DNA from: JBBROS01 sp038229135 | Lineage (GTDB): Bacteria > Pseudomonadota > Alphaproteobacteria > Acetobacterales > Acetobacteraceae | Assembly (NCBI GenBank): GCA_038229135.1 | Contig: JBBROS010000011.1 | Location: 28,391 to 92,390, forward strand | Direction of reading: 5' to 3' | DNA length: 64,000 nucleotides | In this document: positions 57,664-64,000 of the stretch, piece after piece | Layout of the letters: the number at the start of each line of letters is the position of its first letter | Numbering within the stretch: position 1 is the stretch's first letter | The notes under the pieces: generated by a model | The model's database searches: none | Told to the model about the DNA's origin: nothing | The model's input: the letters and a program-made list of their open reading frames with translations, nothing else | Position numbers and translations under genes: made by a program

Positions 57664-58908
57664 TTAAACCCGCGAGCCGGCCAGCGCGAGGGGGTCGGTG
57701 GGCGCGCCCGAGGTTGGATGGGGCCCGAAGCGCCCGAAGGTGACCTGTGCGGCGCCCGCAACGAGGCCGATGGCGACGGCCGCCTGCCAGGCGCGGTCGT
57801 AGCTGCCCAGCGCGTCGTAGATGAGGCCGCCGGCCCAGGCGCCGAGGAAGGAGCCGACCTGGTGGCTGAAGAACGCGATGCCGACGAGGGTGGTCATGAA
57901 CCGGGTGCCGAAGGCCTGGGCGACGAGGCCGCTGACGAGGGGCACGACGCCGAGCCAGAGCAGGCCCATGATCGCGGCGAACACGAGCGTGTTGGTGGGC
58001 GTCACGGGCGTGACGAAGTAAGCGGCGATGGCGATGGAGCGGACCATGTAGATGCCGCCGAGCAGGATGTGCTTGGGGTATTTGCCGCCGAGCCAGCCGA
58101 ACAGCCAGGAGCCGGCGACGTTGGCTCCGCCGATCACGCTGAGCGCGGTGGCGCCGAGCATGGGGTCCATGCCGCAGAGGGCGAGGTAGGTGGGCAGGTG
58201 CGTGGTGAGGAACACGAGCTGCAGGCCGCACACGAAGTAGGCTGCGGCCATGACGAGGAAGGGGCGTGTGGCGGCGGCGAGGCGGAGCGTCTCGCTCATG
58301 GTCACGGAGCCGGCCAGGGTGCGGCGGGGCGTGCGGTCTGCGTTGCCGGCCATGAAGGCGAATGGGAGCATGAGCCCGGCGAGCACGGTGAAGAGCACGA
58401 AGGCGGCGCGCCAGCCGCTGCCGGCGCTCACGTGCTGCACCACGGGGGCGATGAACAGCGTGCCCAAGGAGCCGGCGGCCGAGACGATGCCGAGCACGAG
58501 GCTGCGGCGGCCTTCGGACACGGCGCGGGCCGAGGCGCTCATGGCGATGGCCGACGCGCAGCAGGAGAGGGCGAGGCCGATCATGAGGCCGAGGCCGAGC
58601 GTGAGCGCCCAGGTGCCGTGCGCGGAAGCCGACAGCGCCATCCCGCCGGCATAGAGTAGCGAGCCGCCGATGGTGACGGGCCGCACGCCCCAGCGGTCCG
58701 CGATGGCGCCGACAAAGGGCTGGCTGATGCCCCAGACGATGTTCTGCATGGCGACCGCGAACGTGACGTCGGCTGCGAGCAGCCCGAGGTCCTGCGTGAT
58801 GCCGCCCACGAGCAGCCCGGTGGTCTGCCGCATGCCCATGGAGAGCGAGAGCATGATGGACGCGCCGAGCAGGATGGGGATGGCGCGGGGCTGGGTGGTC
58901 GCTTGCAT
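57664..58908 (-). CDS. MFS transporter
   Basis: A 414-residue major facilitator permease with about 12 helices, of the oxalate/formate antiporter-like or NarK-like branch. It has IMLSLSMGMRQTTGLLVGGI in helix 1, NIVWGISQPFVGAIADRWGVRPVTIGG (the A-motif loop GxxxDRxGxR) and FFSHQVGSFLGAWAGGLIYDALGSYD near the end. The substrate is unknown. ATG 58908 is the start. It may be co-transcribed with the aldolase gene 32 bp downstream. Confidence 0.9.
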   Translation of the reverse strand: MQATTQPRAIPILLGASIMLSLSMGMRQTTGLLVGGITQDLGLLAADVTFAVAMQNIVWGISQPFVGAIADRWGVRPVTIGGSLLYAGGMALSASAHGTWALTLGLGLMIGLALSCCASAIAMSASARAVSEGRRSLVLGIVSAAGSLGTLFIAPVVQHVSAGSGWRAAFVLFTVLAGLMLPFAFMAGNADRTPRRTLAGSVTMSETLRLAAATRPFLVMAAAYFVCGLQLVFLTTHLPTYLALCGMDPMLGATALSVIGGANVAGSWLFGWLGGKYPKHILLGGIYMVRSIAIAAYFVTPVTPTNTLVFAAIMGLLWLGVVPLVSGLVAQAFGTRFMTTLVGIAFFSHQVGSFLGAWAGGLIYDALGSYDRAWQAAVAIGLVAGAAQVTFGRFGPHPTSGAPTDPLALAGSRV

Positions 58909-58968
58909 GATGGGCAGAGTGTGCTGGCAGAGAAGCGGGCGCAAGTTGGTCGATGTAGTGCCGTCGGC

Positions 58969-59005
58969 CCCCCTCCCCCGAACCCCTCCCGCAAGGGGAG
59001 GGGAG
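58969..59005. repeat. Dispersed C/G-rich hairpin repeat, copy 5
   Basis: Same element as at 19018, here between divergent genes (MFS and TSUP), so it cannot act as a terminator for either. Confidence 0.8.
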
Positions 59006-59051
59006 AAGAGGCGTGTTGGCCGCCTTGGCGTTTCCATGCAGCATCGTCCGC

Positions 59052-59795
59052 ATGATGGACGACTTGCCCCGGCTGCTGCTGATCGCCGGGATCTTCGCGC
59101 TTGCCGGGTTGGTGAAGGGGGTGCTCGGGCTGGGGCTGCCGACGGTGGCGATCGGGCTGTTGAGCCTGGTGATGCGGCCGGTGGAGGCGGCGGCGCTGCT
59201 GGTGGTGCCGGCGATGGTGACGAACGGGTGGCAGCTGGCGGCGGGGGGTGCGGTGCGGCCGCTGCTGGTGCGCTTCCGTGGGCTGCTGGTGACGGTGGTG
59301 CTGGGCACGTGGGCGGGCGCCGGGGTGCTGGCGGGCGGGTCGGCGCGGTGGGCGGTGGCGGCGCTGGGCGTCGCGCTCGCGGCGTATGCGGTGCTGGGGC
59401 TGACGCGGGTGCGGATGCACGTGGCGCCGGCGGCCGAGCGTTGGGCGGGGCCGGTTGTGGGCGGGCTGACGGGGCTGGTGGCGGGGGCCACGGGCGTGTT
59501 CGTGGTCCCGATGGTGCCATACCTGAGCGCGCTGGGGCTCGAGCGGGATGCGCTGGTGCATGCGCTGGGGGTGGCCTTCACGGTCTCGACGCTGGCTTTG
59601 ACGACGGCGCTGCTGGCGTACGGGGCGTTCCCGCTCAGCGCTGCATGGGGGTCGGTGCTGGCGGTGGGGCCGGCGCTGGTGGGGATGGCGGCAGGCGGGT
59701 GGGTCCGCGGCCGGGTCCGGGCGGAGCGGTTTCGGGTGTGGTTCTTCGTGGGGCTGCTGGTGTTGGCAGCGGAGTTGGTGGCGCGGGGGGTTTGA
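59052..59795 (+). CDS. TauE/SafE-type (TSUP) membrane permease
   Basis: A 247-residue integral membrane protein with about eight helices, of the TauE/SafE (TSUP) family that moves sulfonates, sulfite or other organic anions. The two pseudo-symmetric motifs are GIFALAGLVKGVLGLGLPTVAIGLL and GGLTGLVAGATGVFVVPMVPYLSALGL. The start is uncertain: two ATGs at 59052 and 59055, or an upstream GTG near 59013 within the repeat region. It is convergent with ilvD across a hairpin repeat. Confidence 0.88.
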   Translation: MMDDLPRLLLIAGIFALAGLVKGVLGLGLPTVAIGLLSLVMRPVEAAALLVVPAMVTNGWQLAAGGAVRPLLVRFRGLLVTVVLGTWAGAGVLAGGSARWAVAALGVALAAYAVLGLTRVRMHVAPAAERWAGPVVGGLTGLVAGATGVFVVPMVPYLSALGLERDALVHALGVAFTVSTLALTTALLAYGAFPLSAAWGSVLAVGPALVGMAAGGWVRGRVRAERFRVWFFVGLLVLAAELVARGV

Positions 59796-59820
59796 GCGGG
59801 TCCAGGACTGTGCTTGCCGC

Positions 59821-59860
59821 TCCCCCTCCCCCGTCCCCTCCCGCAAGGGGAGGGGGGAAG
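59821..59860. repeat. Dispersed C/G-rich hairpin repeat, copy 6
   Basis: Same element as at 19018, between the convergent TSUP and ilvD genes. Confidence 0.8.
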
Positions 59861-59876
59861 CGGAGCGGCCCTTCTC

Positions 59877-61616
59877 TCAAATGTCCGCGTAGCAGTGGGT
59901 TTCGGCGGCGCCGCCGGGGTGGGTGGTGGCGCCGAGGTGGGCGGGGCCGACGGTCTGGGCGAATTTCCAGATGGCGCCGCTGTTGTAGTCGGTACGGCGC
60001 GGGGTCCACGCGGCGCGGCGGGCGGCCCATTCCTCCTCGGTCAGGAGGGCGTCGATGGTGCCGGCGTCGGCATCGATGACGAGGCGGTCCCCGTTCTGGA
60101 GGAGGCCGATCGGTCCGCCGACGGCCGCCTCGGGGCCGACATGGCCGACGCAGAAGCCACGGGTGGCGCCGGAGAAGCGGCCGTCGGTGATGAGGGCCAC
60201 GTCTTCGCCCATGCCCTGGCCGTAGATGGCGCTGGTGGTGCTCAGCATCTCGCGCATGCCCGGGCCGCCTTTCGGGCCTTCGTAGCGGATGACGAGCACG
60301 TCCCCGCTCTTGTAGGCGCGGGCGTCGACGGCGGCGAAGCACTCCTCTTCGGAGTCGAAGCAGAGGGCGGTGCCTTCGAAGCGGCGGACCTTCATGCCGG
60401 CCACCTTCACGATGGCGCCGTCCGGGGCCAGGTTGCCGCGGAGGCCGACGACGCCGCCTTCGGGGGTGATGGGGTTCTGGACGGAGTAGATGACGTCCTG
60501 GTCCTTGGGGAACACGACGTCCTCGAGGTTCTCGGCGAGGGTGCGGCCCGTGACGGTCATGCAGTCGCCGTGGAGGAGCCCGCCCTCCATGAGGGTTTTG
60601 AGGATCACGGGGATGCCGCCGACGCGGTGGACGTCCAGCGCCACGTATTTGCCGCCGGGCTTGAGGTCCGCGAGGTAGGGGGTGCGGCGCATGATGGCGA
60701 CGACGTCGTCCATGGTGAAGCGGATGCCGGCCTCGTGCGCCATCGCGGGCAGATGCAGCCCGGCATTCGTGCTGCCGCCCGTGGCGCCGACGACGACTGC
60801 GGCGTTCTCGAAAGCCTTGATGGTGCAGATGTCCCGCGGGCGAAGTTGGCGCTCGATGAGGCGCATCACCGTGCGGCCGCTTTCCACGGCGAAGCGGTCG
60901 CGGTCCTCGTAGGGGGCGGGAGCCCCGGCGGAGCCTGGGAGGGCGAGGCCGATGGCTTCGCTGACGGTGGCCATGGTGTTTGCGGTGAACTGTCCGCCGC
61001 ACGCCCCGGCGCTGGGGCAGGCGACGCATTCGAGCTCGTGCAGCTCGGCGTCGTCCATGGTGCCGGCGGCGTGGCGGCCCACGGCCTCGAACACGTCCAC
61101 GACCGTCACGTCCTGGCCGCGGTGGCGGCCCGGGAGGATGGAGCCGCCGTACATGAAGACGCTGGGGACGTTCAGGCGGAGCATGGCCATCATCATGCCG
61201 GGGAGGCTCTTGTCGCAGCCGGCGAGGCCGACGAGCGCGTCGTAGGCGTGGCCGCGGATGGTGAGCTCGACGCTGTCGGCGATGACCTCACGGCTGACGA
61301 GGCTGCTCTTCATGCCCTGGTGGCCCATGGCGATGCCGTCGGTGACGGTTATGGTGGTGAACTCGCGCGGGGTGCCGCCCATCTCGTCCACGCCGCGCTT
61401 GACCGACTGGGCCTGGCGGCTGAGGGCGATGTTGCAGGGGGCCGCCTCGTTCCAGCAGGTGGCGACGCCGACGAAGGGCTGGTTGATCTGCTCCTCGGTG
61501 AGGCCCATCGCGTAATAGTAGCTGCGGTGGGGCGCGCGGCCGGGGCCGACCGTGACGTGGCGGGAGGGGAGGCGGGACTTGTCCCAGACTTTCTTCGGTG
61601 CGGTGTTCGTGTCCAT
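59877..61616 (-). CDS. ilvD: Dihydroxy-acid dehydratase
   Basis: A 579-residue iron-sulfur enzyme of branched-chain amino acid synthesis that dehydrates 2,3-dihydroxy acids to 2-keto acids. Likely cluster cysteines are Cys61 (NEAAPCN), Cys134 (LAGCDKSLPG) and Cys206 (CPSAGACGGQFTANTM). Other IlvD motifs are DGRFSGATRGFCVGHVGPEA and VTDGIAMGHQGMK. Sugar-acid dehydratases (Edd and related) share the fold; overall pattern fits IlvD. The start at 61616 (MDTNTAPKKVWDKSRLPSRH) has GGAAGG upstream. Confidence 0.93.
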   Translation of the reverse strand: MDTNTAPKKVWDKSRLPSRHVTVGPGRAPHRSYYYAMGLTEEQINQPFVGVATCWNEAAPCNIALSRQAQSVKRGVDEMGGTPREFTTITVTDGIAMGHQGMKSSLVSREVIADSVELTIRGHAYDALVGLAGCDKSLPGMMMAMLRLNVPSVFMYGGSILPGRHRGQDVTVVDVFEAVGRHAAGTMDDAELHELECVACPSAGACGGQFTANTMATVSEAIGLALPGSAGAPAPYEDRDRFAVESGRTVMRLIERQLRPRDICTIKAFENAAVVVGATGGSTNAGLHLPAMAHEAGIRFTMDDVVAIMRRTPYLADLKPGGKYVALDVHRVGGIPVILKTLMEGGLLHGDCMTVTGRTLAENLEDVVFPKDQDVIYSVQNPITPEGGVVGLRGNLAPDGAIVKVAGMKVRRFEGTALCFDSEEECFAAVDARAYKSGDVLVIRYEGPKGGPGMREMLSTTSAIYGQGMGEDVALITDGRFSGATRGFCVGHVGPEAAVGGPIGLLQNGDRLVIDADAGTIDALLTEEEWAARRAAWTPRRTDYNSGAIWKFAQTVGPAHLGATTHPGGAAETHCYADI

Positions 61617-61660
61617 GGGGAGCGTTCCTTCCTTCAACTTTATGGCCGGTTCTTGTCGTT

Positions 61661-61745
61661 TCCCCCTCCCAGACCCCTCCCGCGAGGGGAGGGGGAGCAG
61701 GGCAGTTCTTCCACCCTCCCCTTGCGGGAGGGGCCGGGGGCGGGC
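61661..61745. repeat. Two inverted copies of the dispersed hairpin repeat (7 and 8)
   Basis: One copy at 61661-61700 reads on the plus strand and a second at about 61711-61745 in reverse, so the pair is itself an inverted repeat. It lies between ilvD and the 3' end of valS. Confidence 0.75.
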
Positions 61746-61755
61746 GGCTACACGC

Positions 61756-63792
61756 CTAGCCTCCGATCCTCGAGAGTGCGGCCCTCAGCCGGGCTTCCTC
61801 GGCTTCGAAACTGGACAGGCGGTCGCGGTTCTCTTCGACGACTTCGGGCTTGGCGCGGGCGACGAAGTCGGGTTGGGCGAGCTTGCGGTGGACTTTTTCT
61901 GCCTCGGACCGAGCCTTGGCGAGATCCTTCCCGAGGCGGGCGCGTTCGGCGGCGAGGTCGATGAGGCCTTCGAGCGGCAGGACGACGAGGGTGTCGTCGA
62001 GCATCAGTTGCGCGCTGTTCGGGGGGATGGGGCCCTCGAGGGCTCGCACTTCGGAGGCGCGGCCCATGCGGGCGAGGGGTTCGGCAAAGGCGTGGGCGCG
62101 GGCGAGGGTGTCGGGGCTGGCGCCTTGGAGGAGCACCGGGGCGAGGGTGCTGGGCGGCACGTTCATCTCGGACCGGACGGTGCGGAGGCCGGAGATGAGG
62201 CGCACGGCCCAGTCGAGCTCTTCGCGGGCAGCCTGTGGGCCGGGCACGGGCGTGGGGGTGGGCCAGGCGGTTCGGATGAGAGTGCAGGGTGCGCCGAAGC
62301 CCATCTCGGACCAGAGGTGCTCGGTGATGAACGGCATGGCCGGGTGCAGCAGGCGGAGGATGGTGCCAAGCGCGTGGGCGGCGGTGGCGCGGACCTCTTG
62401 CCGTGCCGGGCCGTCGGGGCCGGAGAGAATGGGCTTGGCGAACTCCAGGAACCAGTCGCAGTAGGTGTTCCAGGTGAAGCGGTAGGCGGCGGCCGCGTAT
62501 TCGTCGAAGCGGTAGGCCTCCAGCGCAGTGGTCGCGTCCGTGATGGCGGTGTTGGCCTCGTCCAGCACCCAGCGGCAGAGGGGGAGGGTGGCGGCTTTCG
62601 GGTCGAACGCCGGGTCAGGGGCGACGCCGTTCATCTCGGTGAAGCGGGCGGCGTTCCAGAGCTTGGTGCCGAAGCTCCGGTAGCTTTCCACGCGGGCCGG
62701 GCCGAGCTTGATGTCGCGGCCGGGCCCGGCCAGCGCGCAGACCGTGAAGCGCAGCGCGTCCGTGCCGTAGGTGGCGATGAGGTCCAGCGGGTCGATGACG
62801 TTGCCTTTGGACTTGCTCATCTTCTGGCCACGCTCGTCCCGCACCAGGCCGTGGATGTAGATGGTGTGGAAGGGCACGTCCTCCATCAGGTGCAGGCCCA
62901 TCATCATCATGCGGGCGACCCAGAAGAAGATGATGTCGAACCCGGTGACGAGCACGTCGCCCGGGTAGTAGCGGGCGAGCTCGGGCGTGTGGTCCGGCCA
63001 GCCGAGGGTGCTGAAGGGCCAGAGGGCGGAGCTGAACCAGGTGTCGAGGACGTCCTCGTCCTGGTTGAGCGTCCGATCGTCCCCGTAATGGGCGCGGGCC
63101 TGGGCTTGCGCGCCGGCCTCGTCCTCGGCGACGAACACGGTGCCGTCCGGGCCGTACCAGGCGGGGATGCGGTGGCCCCACCAGAGCTGGCGGCTGATGC
63201 ACCAGGGCTGGATGTCGCGCATCCAGGCGAAGAACGTGTTTTCCCACTGGCGCGGCACGAACTGGACGCGGCCCTGCTCGACGGCGTCGATCGCGGGCCG
63301 GGCGAGCACCCCGGCGTTGCAGTACCATTGCACCGTCAGCAGCGGCTCGATGGGCACGCCCGAGCGGTCCCCGTGCGGAACCTGGTGGCGGTGCGGTTCG
63401 GTCTTGTCCAGCGCCTCGATGCGCTCCAGCTCGGCGACGACGGCCTTGCGGGCGGCGAAGCGGTCCTGGCCTTCGAGGGTGCGGACGAAGTCGGACCCTG
63501 GTGCGAGCTCGATCTCCGCGAGGGTGATGCGGCCCTCGCGGTCCAGGATGCTCGGCATGGGGAGGCTGTGGCGGCGGCCGACCTCGAAATCGTTGAAGTC
63601 GTGCGCCGGGGTGATCTTCACGGCGCCGCTACCCTTCTCGGGGTCGGAGTAATCGTCGGCGACGATGGGGAAGCGGCGGCGGGTGAGGGGCTGGTCCACG
63701 GTGCGACCGACCAGGTGGGTGTAGCGGGCGTCGGCGGGGTGCACGGCGACGGCGGTGTCGCCCAGCATGGTTTCGGGGCGCGTGGTCGCGAC
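61756..63792 (-). CDS. valS: Valine-tRNA ligase, 5'-truncated at a junction
   Basis: About 679 residues of a class I valyl-tRNA synthetase, missing its N-terminus. Visible are the editing-domain motif ATTRPETMLGD at the cut end, YSDPEKGSGAVKITPAHDFNDFEVG, WCISRQLWWGHRIPAWY, the catalytic KMSKS loop (GQKMSKSKGNVIDP), the anticodon-binding domain, and a C-terminal coiled coil (AAERARLGKDLAKARSEAEKVHRKLAQPDFV). The HIGH motif and about 200 preceding residues are absent. Coding similarity stops near 63792, where a different valS fragment begins on the opposite strand, so the truncation is probably artificial. Confidence 0.93.
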   Translation of the reverse strand, partial: VATTRPETMLGDTAVAVHPADARYTHLVGRTVDQPLTRRRFPIVADDYSDPEKGSGAVKITPAHDFNDFEVGRRHSLPMPSILDREGRITLAEIELAPGSDFVRTLEGQDRFAARKAVVAELERIEALDKTEPHRHQVPHGDRSGVPIEPLLTVQWYCNAGVLARPAIDAVEQGRVQFVPRQWENTFFAWMRDIQPWCISRQLWWGHRIPAWYGPDGTVFVAEDEAGAQAQARAHYGDDRTLNQDEDVLDTWFSSALWPFSTLGWPDHTPELARYYPGDVLVTGFDIIFFWVARMMMMGLHLMEDVPFHTIYIHGLVRDERGQKMSKSKGNVIDPLDLIATYGTDALRFTVCALAGPGRDIKLGPARVESYRSFGTKLWNAARFTEMNGVAPDPAFDPKAATLPLCRWVLDEANTAITDATTALEAYRFDEYAAAAYRFTWNTYCDWFLEFAKPILSGPDGPARQEVRATAAHALGTILRLLHPAMPFITEHLWSEMGFGAPCTLIRTAWPTPTPVPGPQAAREELDWAVRLISGLRTVRSEMNVPPSTLAPVLLQGASPDTLARAHAFAEPLARMGRASEVRALEGPIPPNSAQLMLDDTLVVLPLEGLIDLAAERARLGKDLAKARSEAEKVHRKLAQPDFVARAKPEVVEENRDRLSSFEAEEARLRAALSRIGG

Positions 63793-64000
63793 TACGCGGC
63801 CGGAGACGATGCTCGGCGATACCGCCGTCGCGGTGCATCCGGAGAACGAGCGTCTCGGGCATCTGATCGGCCAGCACGTGATCTTGCCGCTGGTCGGCCG
63901 CCGGATTCCAATCGTCGGCGACGATTACGCCGATCCGGAGAAGGGCTCGGGCGCGGTCAAGATCACGCCGGCGCATGACTTCAACGATTTCGAGGTCGGC
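63782..64000 (+). CDS. valS: Second, different valine-tRNA ligase fragment on the plus strand
   Basis: Read forward from 63782, the sequence gives 73 residues of another valyl-tRNA synthetase: VVATTRPETMLGDTAVAVHP, ENERLGHLIGQHVILPLVG, then DDYADPEKGSGAVKITPAHD and FNDFEVG to the window edge. It covers the same editing-domain region as the start of the minus-strand copy but differs in sequence (e.g. ENERLGHLIGQHVILPLVG against ADARYTHLVGRTVDQPLTR). It also uses GAT and other codons less biased than its neighbours. It has no start codon of its own. It most likely comes from another organism or template joined by chimera. Confidence 0.8.
   Translation, partial: MVATTRPETMLGDTAVAVHPENERLGHLIGQHVILPLVGRRIPIVGDDYADPEKGSGAVKITPAHDFNDFEVG

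Noticed and set aside
61552..63978. Long plus-strand open frame opposite valS
   Set aside because: It is a Gly/Val/Asp-rich shadow of valS and runs across the chimeric junction in the wrong frame for either valS copy.
1..64000. CRISPR arrays, prophage, integrases or complete insertion sequences
   Set aside because: No spaced direct repeats, phage structural genes, integrases or transposases were found in the window.

Overview
The window is about 70% G+C. Its coding sequences end in G or C at nearly every third position, and genes are packed with 4-nt start/stop overlaps. Gene content points to an aerobic alphaproteobacterium, most likely Acetobacteraceae (Rhodospirillales). This placement is inferred from the ssb-gyrA-coaD-peptidylprolyl isomerase order, the cyoABCD quinol oxidase, the Aap/Liv-type transporters, the PEP-CTERM proteins and the glutathione-dependent formaldehyde dehydrogenase. 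It does not rest on a marker-gene comparison.

Layout. 1-8.5 kb: the end of a PEP-CTERM protein, a squalene/phytoene synthase-family protein, Fe-type superoxide dismutase, YajC, a DUF815 ATPase, an MBL-fold hydrolase, then ssb, gyrA, coaD and an exported peptidylprolyl isomerase. 8.5-22 kb: a solute-binding protein, tRNA-Lys(UUU), a chemoreceptor ending in a PilZ domain, an FAD oxidoreductase, an amino-acid binding protein, an RsbQ-like hydrolase paired with a PAS histidine kinase, CobD/CbiB, a DUF1217 protein, a CoA transferase, a PIN toxin-antitoxin pair and FrmA. 22-27.8 kb: HU, then a complete branched-chain-type ABC importer (livKHMGF) ending in a cupin gene.

27.8-48 kb is an exopolysaccharide locus. 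It encodes a flippase, several GT2 glycosyltransferases, a UDP-galactopyranose-mutase-like flavoprotein, an O-antigen-ligase/polymerase, a Wzz/GumC-type chain-length protein, an initiating sugar-phosphate transferase, an RmlD-like reductase, a Wza-like export lipoprotein, a VanZ-like protein, a PEP-CTERM protein and a secreted glycoside hydrolase with an RTX-like tail. Two proteins here have unusual architectures: a CPA2 cation/proton antiporter fused in frame to a GT2 domain, and a 2OG-Fe(II)-oxygenase-like domain fused to a 'sporadic carbohydrate cluster' domain. The initiating transferase, chain-length protein, flippase, polymerase and Wza homologue together suggest a Wzx/Wzy-dependent pathway.

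48-64 kb: a Crp/Fnr-type pseudogene, cyoABCD followed by glpD, a 50-aa lipoprotein, an L,D-transpeptidase, an exported methyltransferase, class I aldolase, an MFS transporter, a TauE/SafE-type permease, ilvD and valS. The right end is abnormal. At about 63785 the minus-strand valS stops, and a different valS fragment begins on the plus strand at the same VVATTRPETM motif. This is most simply an assembly or amplification chimera, so sequence right of that point should not be assumed to belong to this genome.

Several repeat systems are visible: a dispersed C/G-rich hairpin (eight copies, all between genes), a large palindrome inside the liv operon with a looser relative near 8.6 kb, and in-frame micro-repeats at the ends of gyrA, coaD and glpD.
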